DNA of 64,000 nucleotides from Mesorhizobium opportunistum WSM2075 (GTDB lineage: Bacteria > Pseudomonadota > Alphaproteobacteria > Rhizobiales > Rhizobiaceae): the NCBI RefSeq assembly GCF_000176035.2, contig NC_015675.1, positions 5,646,001 through 5,710,000 on the forward strand. The letters run 5' to 3'. The position numbers were made by a program, and so were the translations under genes. The stretch's first letter is position 1. Every line of letters begins with the position of its first letter. The notes beneath the pieces are model-generated. The model saw nothing but the letters and a program-made list of their open reading frames with translations, made no database searches and was not told the origin of the DNA. Of this stretch, positions 38,220-47,400 are shown piece after piece.

Positions 38220-38619
38220 TTGCTTTCTCCTTTGTCGGCCTTCCGTTTGACCAATGTGGAGAAGGATGCGCCGATCCGGGGCGCCGACCTATTGTGCCGA
38301 ATGGTCGGTCATACGATGCCAAGGTGCAGGGTGGGTCATCGCTGCGATCAGGTGACCTGGGTATTCCGCACGCGGATCGCCGGCAGCGCAGGAGTTCGTG
38401 ACCAATACAAATCCATGGAGCTGCTGCCTCCAAACACGACTGCCGCCCCGGCGTAACGGCAAGACTCCCACCGCGAACGACATTGCCCCTGACCTTAGGC
38501 CTTCACAGCCCATGCTTTCGTATGGATCAAACAGCCACATCGTCTGATCGCTCCGCAATGACGCAGCATTTATATTGTTATTGTGAATACGATCCAAAAT
38601 TAACCGTGGAGTTACCAAA
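38220..38619. other. 400-base intergenic region holding copy 1 of a repeated element
   Basis: No gene is supported. It contains the promoter of the exported hydrolase (minus strand), including the repeat at 38256-38336, and the promoter of the small exported protein on the plus strand. Confidence 0.5.
38256..38336 (-). repeat. Duplicated upstream element, copy 1
   Basis: About 81 bases that match 41085-41163 closely. Both copies share the blocks GATGCGCCGATCC, CGATGCCAAGGTGCAGGGT and an ACCTATT-type segment between. Each lies upstream of a minus-strand alpha/beta hydrolase gene. On the minus strand a possible -10 (CACAAT here, TAGAAT in the other copy) sits at the same distance from the conserved TTGGCATCG block. 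Confidence 0.7.
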
Positions 38620-38847
38620 ATGAAGAACACATCTCTTGCTGCCGCAATCCTCCTTGTTGCAGCAGGAAACGCCGTCGCCGGAAGCGATCACTACGGGTCA
38701 AACTCGGTCCAGCAACCCGCAACTTCTTCCGAGAGCATGCACACCTCCTCGATCAGGAAGACGGGCAACGATGCCGGCGTGCAGGAGACCGTGCGCAAGC
38801 CGATTGCTCCCAGCAAGGACCCGGGCCAGGGCATCTGGGGTCACTAG
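38620..38847 (+). CDS. Small exported DUF680-like protein
   Basis: A 75-residue protein with a signal peptide (MKNTSLAAAILLVAAGNAVA) and mature start GSDHYGSNSVQQPA, followed by a short polar tail ending GQGIWGH. This is the pattern of DUF680, a small secreted family I recall as nearly restricted to Mesorhizobium. Function unknown. A strong terminator hairpin follows at 38872. It points to a Mesorhizobium-like host. Confidence 0.7.
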   Translation: MKNTSLAAAILLVAAGNAVAGSDHYGSNSVQQPATSSESMHTSSIRKTGNDAGVQETVRKPIAPSKDPGQGIWGH

Positions 38848-38871
38848 CACCCGAAAATTGTAGAACCTGGA

Positions 38872-38896
38872 AGGACCGGGGCGTCGCCCCGGTCCT
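38872..38896 (+). terminator. Strong hairpin terminator
   Basis: An 11-base perfect stem (AGGACCGGGGC/GCCCCGGTCCT) with a 3-base loop starts 25 bases after the small exported gene. The trailing CTTCACGCTTTCC is T-rich. It should end plus-strand transcription of the DUF680-like gene. Confidence 0.75.
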
Positions 38897-39051
38897 CTTC
38901 ACGCTTTCCAAAGGACCTTGAAAGTGCGTGGGGGCCCTGACACAGGTTCTGAGACCGGGGAGCTATAAAACCACCTTTCACCTTGGATCTGGCCGGGTGG
39001 GATGGCGATCGACGCTCGACCGTCAAACGGCAGCGACTTGGCTACCCCAGC

Positions 39052-39801
39052 TCAAAGCAATGCCATTCCGCCGTCGACCCGCAGATTGACACCGGTGACA
39101 AAACTGCTTGCGTCCGATGCCAGGAACAGAGCGGCTTTTGCCAGTTCTTCCGGCTGGCCCATTCGACCAAGGGGAATTGCTTCGGCCATGGACTTCTCGA
39201 AGGATGCTCGCATTTCGGCCGGGACACCCAGTTTGTCGAGAATAGCCGTATCCACGGGGCCGGGGCTGAGCACGTTGACGCGTATGCGACGCGATTTCAG
39301 TTCTATCGCCCAACTGCGCGCGAAGGCGCCGATGGCTGCCTTGGAGCCTGCATAAACGGCATGGCCTTCCAAGACCTTCTCGCTGGCGATTGATCCCGTC
39401 AGTATGACTGCGCCGCCATCGCGCATCAGCGGGATCAGTTTCTGCACACCAAAGAAGACGCCGCGCGCATTGATAGAGAACTGCGCATCGTACTCGTCTT
39501 CGGAAACTGCCGACGAATGCGTGATGGTGTTCACGCCGGCGTTCGCCATATAGATATCGAACGCCCCAAACCTCTGATGGATCTGTCGCGCGACATCCTC
39601 GTGGTGCGCCACGTCGGCTACATCACCCTGAATGCCCAGTGCGCCGGCTCCGATCTCGGAGACTGCCTCCTCGACGGCGCGCTGTCTCCGGCCGGTGATT
39701 ACGACCTGCGCCCCCTCCGACGCGAAAGCTTTCGCGGCGAATAGCCCAATCCCACTGTTTCCCCCGGTGATCAACGCCGTCTTTCCTGAAAGTATACCCA
39801 T
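39052..39801 (-). CDS. Short-chain dehydrogenase/reductase
   Basis: A classical SDR of about 249 residues: TGGNSGIG cofactor loop, NAGVN, catalytic Ser in ILTGSIAS and YAGSK, then SPGPVDTAI and the C-terminal GVNLRVDGGMALL. TGRRQRA after strand 2 suggests NADP(H). ATG 39801 has AGAGG at a better distance than the ATG at 39807. Substrate unknown; related to the glucose/3-oxoacyl reductase group. Confidence 0.87.
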   Translation of the reverse strand: MGILSGKTALITGGNSGIGLFAAKAFASEGAQVVITGRRQRAVEEAVSEIGAGALGIQGDVADVAHHEDVARQIHQRFGAFDIYMANAGVNTITHSSAVSEDEYDAQFSINARGVFFGVQKLIPLMRDGGAVILTGSIASEKVLEGHAVYAGSKAAIGAFARSWAIELKSRRIRVNVLSPGPVDTAILDKLGVPAEMRASFEKSMAEAIPLGRMGQPEELAKAALFLASDASSFVTGVNLRVDGGMALL

Positions 39802-39978
39802 TTGCATTGCCTCTGATGATTTTCACGAGAGCCGCCGCAGTTGCCAACCGCAGTTCTCAGCGAGAACTCGGACGGCTGAGACCAGAAAGCTTCTCCAGCA
39901 GCCATCGATGCTGAGTTTTCATAGTCAGGCTGGCCGCACCGGTGTTGTGCGGCCAGCCATGACCGCCGCTTGAGAGCA

Positions 39979-40956
39979 CTAGCCCTTGATGAAGGCGAGC
40001 AGATCGGCGTTCACCTGGTCCTGGTGTGTGGCCGTGATCCCGTGGGGCGCGCCGGGGTAATATATGGCCTTTGCGCCCTTGATCAGCCGCTCCGACTTGA
40101 CTGACGAATCCTTGACCGGGACGATCTGGTCGTCCTCGCCATGCAGGATCAAGGTCGGTATATCGAATTTCTTGAGGTCCTCGGTGAAGTCGGTTTCGGA
40201 GAACGCTTTGACGCATTCATATGCATTCACGAGACCGACCTGCATGCTCCAGAGCCAGAACTGATTCAGAACCCCCTGGGAGACCGTGGCGCCTGGCCTG
40301 TTTGCACCATAAAACGACTGTGCGAGGTCCAGATAGTGCTGCGAGCGATCCTTGAGGAGGCCAGCCCTTATGCCGTCGAACACTTCGATCGGCAGACCTT
40401 CCGGATTGGCCGGCGTTTTCACCATGATAGGCGGAACAGCGGCGATAAGAACAGCCTTGGCCACGCGTTCCGCCCCGTGCCGTCCGATATAGCGAGCGAC
40501 CTCGCCTCCCCCGGTTGAATGCCCGACCAGCGTGGCGTCCCGGAGATCCAGCGCCTCGATCACGGCTGCAAGATCGTCCGCGTAGCCATCCATGTCGTTG
40601 CCGGAGGTGGCCTGGCTGGAGCGGCCATGGCCCCGCCGGTCATGAGCAACCACGCGGAAGCCATTATGGGCCAGAAAGAGCATCTGTGCATCCCAGGCGT
40701 CGGAATTCAGCGGCCAGCCGTGTGAGAAGGTTATTGGCGGACCCCTACCCCAGTCCTTGTAATAGATTTCCGTACCGTCCTTGGTTGTGATGGTGCTCAT
40801 TGTTTTGCGTCCTGATTGAGGGGTGGGAACATGTGGGTTTTGCTGGGCGCCGGATGACGAAGCGACTGGCAGTCCGGCTATGACCGCCGCTGAAAAACTG
40901 GCCAACAAGACGTCGCGGCGGGTTGCACCGAGGGTGAAAAGTCCATCCATACTCAT
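39979..40956 (-). CDS. Alpha/beta hydrolase, cofactor-free chloroperoxidase type, Tat-exported
   Basis: About 325 residues. The N-terminus contains [18 protein letters not shown], a twin-arginine signal. The mature part carries [12 protein letters not shown] (oxyanion), [17 protein letters not shown] (Ser nucleophile), HGEDDQIVP (Asp) and [10 protein letters not shown] (His), as in non-heme chloroperoxidases/aryl esterases. I preferred ATG 40956 (AAGG 9 bases upstream); ATG 40965 is also possible. The repeat at 41085-41163 lies in its upstream region. Confidence 0.88.
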   Translation of the reverse strand: MSMDGLFTLGATRRDVLLASFSAAVIAGLPVASSSGAQQNPHVPTPQSGRKTMSTITTKDGTEIYYKDWGRGPPITFSHGWPLNSDAWDAQMLFLAHNGFRVVAHDRRGHGRSSQATSGNDMDGYADDLAAVIEALDLRDATLVGHSTGGGEVARYIGRHGAERVAKAVLIAAVPPIMVKTPANPEGLPIEVFDGIRAGLLKDRSQHYLDLAQSFYGANRPGATVSQGVLNQFWLWSMQVGLVNAYECVKAFSETDFTEDLKKFDIPTLILHGEDDQIVPVKDSSVKSERLIKGAKAIYYPGAPHGITATHQDQVNADLLAFIKG

Positions 40957-40965
40957 CGTGTCCAT

Positions 40966-41518
40966 CCTTGGTGAGCGGCTTCTCGGGTCGGCTCACCATC
41001 ACGATCACCGGGTCGACCTGCACCGTCGCTTTCGGGGGGAGGAGCGGGCGAAGGAGCGGCGACGCCCGATGATCGTGATGGCTCGCGAGAAGATGCGCCG
41101 ATCCGCCCCGCGAACCTATTCTACGCAAGCATCTGTCGCACGATGCCAAGGTGCAGGGTAGGTACGCCGAGGTGCTGGAACTGTCGCTGAGATGGGGCAA
41201 ATGATGCGATGACGTTGGTTCGTGCGCGACGTGCCGCGTGCGGCTGTCACAAACACGACCTATCAAGCCGTATGAGGATTCTTCTCAAAACGAGGAGCGG
41301 CTGATCGCGAGCAAGTCACCGCCCGAACGGACCGCGATAGGTTTCGCCTACGTGGTCCTCATGTTGAGTAATCAACTCACCGCCGGCCAGAGCGCAATAT
41401 GCTTAGGTGTACAACGCGTTATTATAACGACAAAGGCTTTAAAGCTTTCGCCTTATAGAAATTGCACGGCATTTGCCGCTCTTGGAGCACTTTGGACCTC
41501 ACAACCCCGGAGTGCTTT
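40966..41518. other. 553-base divergent intergenic region with copy 2 of the repeated element
   Basis: No gene is supported between the chloroperoxidase-like gene and the plus-strand hydrolase. It carries the repeat copy at 41085-41163 and must hold two divergent promoters. The part beyond 41300 is relatively AT-rich. Confidence 0.5.
41085..41163 (-). repeat. Duplicated upstream element, copy 2
   Basis: Imperfect copy of 38256-38336, in the same orientation relative to its downstream hydrolase gene (start about 120 bases away). The conserved blocks are those listed for copy 1; the spacer between them is diverged but of equal length. Confidence 0.7.
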
Positions 41519-42484
41519 ATGCGCCTTAGCTTTCTTTCTGGTTTCCTCATTGCCGTTCTTGCTGCCGGGCCATCGACTTCTGCCAGCGCACCGCACTCCG
41601 GCGTGCCGCTCGGGCAATCGACCGACCTGTCGGCACGTATCGTCGACGGCAAGGCCGACGTTAACGGTGTGGCCTATCACTATTTGCTGGCAGCAGGCGG
41701 CCCGAAAACCGTGGTGTTGTTGCATGGTTGGGGCACGACCTCATACATGTGGCGCTTTGTAATGCCGCAACTGGTGGCGCGCGGTTACACGGTACTTGCG
41801 CCCGATTTGCGCGGTTTGGGGGACACCGCCAAGCCTGCGGCCGGCTACGAAAAGGCGGCGATTGCCGAGGATATTCGAGCACTTGTCAATCAGCTGAACC
41901 TTGGTCCGGTCGTCAATCTCGTCGGTCACGATATGGGTGGCATGGTCGCTTATTCCTATGCGGCGCAGCACCCGGGGGAAGTCACCACACTGGCAATCGT
42001 TGACGTCCCGCTGCCAGGCATCGAACCGTGGAACGAATTGATCCAAGGCCCTCGCACTTGGCATTTTCGCTTCCACTCCGTACGCGACGTGCCGGAAATG
42101 CTCATTGCCGGTCGCGAGCTTGAGTATTTAAAGTGGTTTCACAATGCAGAGGGGGTAAATACTCGCGCGTTCGACACCGAAGCCGACGAAGTCTACGGCC
42201 GTTCTTATGCCCAGCCTGGCGCATTGCGCGCAGGCTTCGAGTACTACCGGGCTTTCCCGCGTGACGAAGAACAGAACAAAGCCTTTGCAAAACACAAGCT
42301 GACGATGCCGGTACTCGGTATAAGCGGTTCGGGTGGCCTGGCATCGATGTACGAAGGCCATCTCCGCCACGTCGCCGAAAACGTACGGGCCGTAGTAGTC
42401 GAAGGCTCAGGCCATTGGGTTCCGGAGGAGCAGCCGGCCGCCGTCACAAGGGCCCTGATCGAATTCCTGCCACCAGCATACTAA
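41519..42484 (+). CDS. Exported alpha/beta hydrolase, epoxide-hydrolase-like
   Basis: A 321-residue hydrolase from ATG 41519 (GGAG upstream). A signal peptide (MRLSFLSGFLIAVLAAG) is followed by VVLLHGWGTTSYMW, the nucleophile elbow VGHDMGGMVA with an Asp, and VVEGSGHWVPEEQP with the catalytic His. The Asp nucleophile and HGW point to the epoxide hydrolase/haloacid-type group, as for the gene at 26206. Substrate unknown. Confidence 0.86.
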   Translation: MRLSFLSGFLIAVLAAGPSTSASAPHSGVPLGQSTDLSARIVDGKADVNGVAYHYLLAAGGPKTVVLLHGWGTTSYMWRFVMPQLVARGYTVLAPDLRGLGDTAKPAAGYEKAAIAEDIRALVNQLNLGPVVNLVGHDMGGMVAYSYAAQHPGEVTTLAIVDVPLPGIEPWNELIQGPRTWHFRFHSVRDVPEMLIAGRELEYLKWFHNAEGVNTRAFDTEADEVYGRSYAQPGALRAGFEYYRAFPRDEEQNKAFAKHKLTMPVLGISGSGGLASMYEGHLRHVAENVRAVVVEGSGHWVPEEQPAAVTRALIEFLPPAY

Positions 42485-42723
42485 GCTTCGCGGCTGGCTG
42501 AAGCACAACATTAGCGATAGTCGCCGTGATGGAGATACGCCGCTCCATAGCTTTGCCAATACGCCGCCGTTAGCTGGCGATGCGCGGCAAGAGCTTGGCA
42601 GTGTAGCCTCAACACCAGGTTACACGCGGCGATCATCGCTCTAAACTTCATAAAAATTTGTCTGAGTCCGGATCGTCCTGGGCAGGCTACTCTTAACGGA
42701 GAAGCGCCAGCCGCTGGGCGATC

Positions 42724-43452
42724 CTATCGGACGGAGGCGAGGTTCACCCTTTCGAAAGTCCTGGCCGCGCCGGCCTTGCGCATCGCCGGGGGCAGCGTTT
42801 CCCAGGCCCGGATCAGCTCTCCGATGGAAGCTGCTTCCATCTTGCGCATGACATTGCCGCGGTGAAGCTTGACGGTCACTTCACTGATGCCGAGGTCGAA
42901 AGCGATCTGTTTGTTGAGGCGCCCACGCGCCACTTCATGCAGCACCTCGCGCTCGCGCGGGGTTAGCGTCTCGACACGCTCGATGTTGCGCTTGACGACC
43001 ACCGCATCCGCCCGCCGCTTGGCATCCACCGCAATGCCCGCGATCACGGCGTCAAGGAGTGTTTGGTCGCGTACCGGTTTGGTGAGAAAATCCACCGCGC
43101 CCGCCTTCATCGCCTGGACAGTCATCGGTATGTCGCCATGCCCAGTCAGGAAGATGATGGGCTTGGGATTGCCGTTTGACGCAAGATGGTGCTGTAGATC
43201 GAGACCGCTTGCCCCTGGCATGCGGACGTCGAGGATCAAGCAACCGGGGCTGTCCAAGACGTCAGCGTCGAGCAATTCTCGGGTCGAAGCGAAGCAGACC
43301 GGTTCAAAGCCCATCGACAGTATCAACTCCGACAGTGCTTCGCGAACAGACGCATCGTCATCGACAATGATGACGAGCGGCTGCTGCGGCTCGGCGTTCC
43401 GCTGCCGTGACACCGGCGTCGATCTCTGCAAGAGCGGTTGGTCAACTCTCAT
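42724..43452 (-). CDS. FixJ-family response regulator A
   Basis: About 242 residues (ATG 43452 has GAGGG at a suitable distance; ATG 43458 is also in frame). Receiver domain: IIVDDDASVREAL (acidic pair), phospho-Asp in LILDVRMPGASG, FLTGHGDIPM and DFLTKPV (Lys). The C-terminal LuxR/GerE helix-turn-helix is TPREREVLHEVARGRLNKQI and ISEVTVKLHRGNVMRKM. It is the last gene of the multi-PAS kinase operon and overlaps the lone receiver gene. Confidence 0.92.
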   Translation of the reverse strand: MRVDQPLLQRSTPVSRQRNAEPQQPLVIIVDDDASVREALSELILSMGFEPVCFASTRELLDADVLDSPGCLILDVRMPGASGLDLQHHLASNGNPKPIIFLTGHGDIPMTVQAMKAGAVDFLTKPVRDQTLLDAVIAGIAVDAKRRADAVVVKRNIERVETLTPREREVLHEVARGRLNKQIAFDLGISEVTVKLHRGNVMRKMEAASIGELIRAWETLPPAMRKAGAARTFERVNLASVR

Positions 43453-43831
43453 GTTCATCCCTCGGTTCTTGGTTGCGTAAAGCGTCGCTCACAGCCGCAA
43501 GCAGGGCCTGGCCATCGAAGGGCTTGCGGAAAAACCCGCTGATGCCTTTGGCGCGGTGCTGATCGGCTATCTCGTGACGACCGGTGATCAGGAACACCGG
43601 CAGGTCCGCACGCGTCTTCTTGACCAAGTCACGAAGTTCAAAGCCGTCCGTACCAGGCATCCCGATATCGGTAATGAGCAAGTCCACGTCAGACAGCCCG
43701 CTGACGAGAAGTGATCCCGCCGACGAGAAGATGCGGGCAGCATAGCCCGCAGACTCCAAAAGGTTCTCGAGCGACTCGAGCAATCTTGGGTCGTCATCGA
43801 CAATCGCCACGACAGGTCGCACCTTGCTCAC
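43442..43831 (-). CDS. Single-domain response regulator
   Basis: A 129-residue stand-alone receiver: AIVDDDPRLLESL, phospho-Asp in LLITDIGMPGTDG, FLITGRHE and GFFRKPFDG. No output domain follows. It overlaps both neighbours by a few bases. In such operons a lone receiver may be a phosphate sink or a relay between the kinase and the two FixJ-type regulators. Confidence 0.92.
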   Translation of the reverse strand: MSKVRPVVAIVDDDPRLLESLENLLESAGYAARIFSSAGSLLVSGLSDVDLLITDIGMPGTDGFELRDLVKKTRADLPVFLITGRHEIADQHRAKGISGFFRKPFDGQALLAAVSDALRNQEPRDEHES

Positions 43832-44475
43832 ACTCCGTTCCCTCCCGTTCGTCGAGAGTGGCTGATCGGTATCTCCAACCGCTCCGCCATGCGCACGAGA
43901 TCAGCGAGTGATGCCGCAACCATTTTCTGCATCACGTTCCGTCTATGGATTTGCAGCGTAACCTCGCTGATCCCCAACTCAGCCGCGGCCTGTTTGTTGA
44001 GCAAGCCACTCACAACGAGCGGCAGCACCTCGCGTTCTCGCTGCGTGAGCTCTCGATAGCGTTGCCTCAACACGGTGAGTTCGGCGCGCTCTGATCGCCT
44101 TTCTCGGTCCTGGGCGATCGCTGCCCGGATCGCGACCATGAGGTCCGTATCGCTGAAGGGCTTTGTCAGGAAGTCCACAGCGCCGTGCTTGATCGCACGC
44201 ACAGAGGACGGGATGTCGCCATGCCCCGTTATGAAGACGATCGGCGGATGATCGCCCTCGGCGATCTGCTTCTGCAGATCGAGACCGTTGATGTCAGGCA
44301 ATTCCACATCGAGGATCAGGCAGGCGGGGACGTCCGGCTTGTCGGCAAGGACATAGTCGCCGGCCGATCCGAACGCTACGGCGCGCATGCCATGGGACTC
44401 CAGAAGCTCACCAAGCGCTTCCCGAATACGCACGTCGTCATCGACGATGAAGACCATTTGATCGTGGGGCGTCAT
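43828..44475 (-). CDS. FixJ-family response regulator B
   Basis: A 215-residue FixJ-like protein: receiver with VFIVDDDVRIREAL, LILDVELPDINGLDL, FITGHGDIPSSV and DFLTKPF; LuxR-type helix-turn-helix TQREREVLPLVVSGLLNKQA and ISEVTLQIHRRNVMQKM. Its ATG overlaps the stop of the multi-PAS kinase by 4 bases. It is a paralogue of regulator A, with similar DNA-recognition helices. Confidence 0.92.
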   Translation of the reverse strand: MTPHDQMVFIVDDDVRIREALGELLESHGMRAVAFGSAGDYVLADKPDVPACLILDVELPDINGLDLQKQIAEGDHPPIVFITGHGDIPSSVRAIKHGAVDFLTKPFSDTDLMVAIRAAIAQDRERRSERAELTVLRQRYRELTQREREVLPLVVSGLLNKQAAAELGISEVTLQIHRRNVMQKMVAASLADLVRMAERLEIPISHSRRTGGNGV

Positions 44476-47400
44476 GCTGCCGCTTTCATTTCAACTGGCA
44501 TCGTGAAGACGAACGCCGTTCCGTGCGGATCGTTCTTCTCCACCCACAACCGTCCGCCATGGGACTCGACGATCGAACGGCAGATCGCGAGTCCCATGCC
44601 CATGCCGTGCTCTTTCGTCGTAAAGAACGGCTCGAATATTCGGTCAGGAAACGCAATGCCCGGGCCACAATCGCTGATCTCGATCTGGATCGCGTCCCCT
44701 ATCCGGCGCACGCGAAGTCCAAGAACCTTGTCGCCCGGAACAGAGTCCATCGCCTCGATCCCATTGCGGATGAGGTTCACCAGAACCTGCTGAATCTGCA
44801 CGCGATCGAGCGCGACAATAGGAAGGTCGCTTTCGACATCGAGATCCAGACGAACACGGCGCCGCACCGCCTCCTCGGCGATGAGGTCGCGCGCTTCCGC
44901 TATGACGCTGTCGAGTGCTGTGTAAGCCATCGCGTCTGCAGATTGCTTGAATAAGGCGCGGATGCGGCTGACGACATCCGCGGCTGAGTTGGCATCACGG
45001 ATAATACGCTCCACAGTCTTCTGCGCCCGCTCGATATTTGGCGGTTCGGCCGTGAGCCAACGCTGGCAGGCATATGAATTGGCGACAACAGCCGCCAGAG
45101 GCTGGTTCACCTCATGCGCTATAGAGGCTGAAAGCTCGGCAAGACTCGCCGCCTGGCTCGCACGTGCAAGTCTCTCTTGCGCCAGGCGCAGTTCTTCTTG
45201 CGCTCGAACTTCACCGTCGATGTCCAGACAGACGACGTTCCACTGAACAATAGCTCCCTCTGCGTTGCGCATCGGTGCCGCGCGCGTATCGACCCAGCAA
45301 TATTCGCCGTCGAAGCGACGCAGACGGTGCCTGCGCGCATACGGTTCGCCAGTGGCCAACGAATGAGCATAGTTCGCTTTGACGGCCGCCAGGTCGTCAG
45401 GATGAACGCCTTCATCGAGTGTCCCGGACAGGCGGGATTTTCCCTTACCGTCCAATAACTCCAACTCATATCCGAGGAATTCGCGGAGCTGACGGCTTCG
45501 ATATATCGGCTCACCGTTCGGTGCGGCGCAATCGATCATCACCGGCAGCGTTTCAACCAGCTGCCACAGCGAACGTTCTCTCTCGCGCAGCGCCACCTGT
45601 GCGCGCATCTCCTCGTCGATGTCGATGGAGACCTGGTACCAGTGAACGATGGCTCCGTCCCGATCGCGCAGAGGCTCGCAACGCCCTTCTATCCAGCGAT
45701 AGCTGCCGTCTTTCCAACGCCGGCGATACCGCATGATGAAGGAGTCGCCAGTTTTGAGGCAGCTGGCTGACCTATTGAGCACCTCGAGAGCGTCTTCGGG
45801 ATGAATCAGATCTCGTGCCACCCTCGTGAAGTCTTCGAAGTTTGCCCCGGAGATGCCGAGTTCCTCCAAAGACCGCCTATTGACGTACGCAAGCTTGCCA
45901 TCGGGCGTCCAGCTCCAGATGTGGACCGGCAAGGCATCGACAAGCTGCTGAAGCTCGCGCTCTCTTTCGCGCAATGCCTCCTGCGCCCGCATCTCATCTT
46001 CAATGTCGATTGAAGCCATATACCATTGAACGATCGCGCCATCAGTATCCCTTAACGGTTGCGCTCGTGCTTCTATCCAGCGGTAGACGCCATCCTTCTC
46101 GCGTCGACGAAAGCGGTTCACGAAAGGCTGGCCGGACGCAAAGCCATTCGAAGCCCTCCGAAACATTGTCGGAAAGTCTTCAGGATGGGCCAGGTCCCGG
46201 GCCAGGGCATCGAAATCATTGATGTGCGTCGGTGGCGAACCGACCTTCTCCAGGTATCGCTTGCTGGTGTAGGTGATCCTGCCCGAAGGGGCAAAGCTCA
46301 GGAGATTCACCGGCACAGCGTCAATCATTTGCTCCAGTTGCCGGTTGGCTTTCCGCAGCGCTTCTTCTGCCCTCACCTGGTCGTCGATGTCGTGCGAAAG
46401 ACCGTACCATTGGACGACAGTCCCACATTCGTCTCGCATCGGTTCCGCTCGGCCCGACATCCATCGGAAGACGCCGTCAGCACGACGCAGGCGATAGTTC
46501 AGGGAGAAGCTCTCGCCGGTGGTGACCGAGTGGTTGATCGCAGCTTCCAGCGTGGCGGCGTCATCGGGATGTACGACAGCCGCAATGGCCGCCGTCAGCC
46601 CATTTCCTCCCACATTCTCGTATCCTCCTACGTCAAGGCCGAGATACTCAACCATTCGCTTGCTGAAGAAGACCGGCTCGCCCGACGCAGACAGGCGCCA
46701 GAGGAAGCTCGGCACCATGTCCACCAGTTGCGAGAGTTCCCGCTCCCGCTCGCGCAACGCTTCCTGTGCGCGCATCTCGTCGTCGACGTCGATAGAGATC
46801 ACATACCACTGAACAATCGCGCCGCTGTGATCACGCAGCGGCTCGCCGCGTCCGTCCACCCAGCGGTACGCTCCGTCCGCACGGCGCATTCGATACTTCA
46901 TGGAGTATGGTTCGCCGGTAGCCAGAGAGTGGCGGACGGTCTCCAGGAGGCGTGCCGCATCTTCGGGATAGACGAGGGACTGTATGGCCGCCGCCTGCCG
47001 GCTCATCCCCGGCTTGTCCAGATCCGCCACACCGTCGAGACCGAAGAAGTCAAGCAAACGTCTGTTGAAGAAGGTCGGCTCGCCTTCAGGCGTCAGCCGT
47101 CTGATCTGGACTGGGACCATGTCGATGAGCTGAGAAAGTTCCCGCTCCCGACCGCGCAGCTCCGCCACGGTTTTCTTGTAGACATCGTTGTCGAGCGCGA
47201 TTCCGTACCATCCCGTGATACGACCCTGGCTGTCGCGCGCGGGCCGCGCGGCGGTTCGGGCCCATACATAGGTGCCGTTCGCGCGCCGAAAGCGAAACTC
47301 GACATTGAAATGATCGCCGGTCCTCAGACAATGGCGCCAGGTAACCGCGATCTGCTCATAGTCGTCTGGATGAAGCAAACGCTTCCAGGCGGTGTACCCC

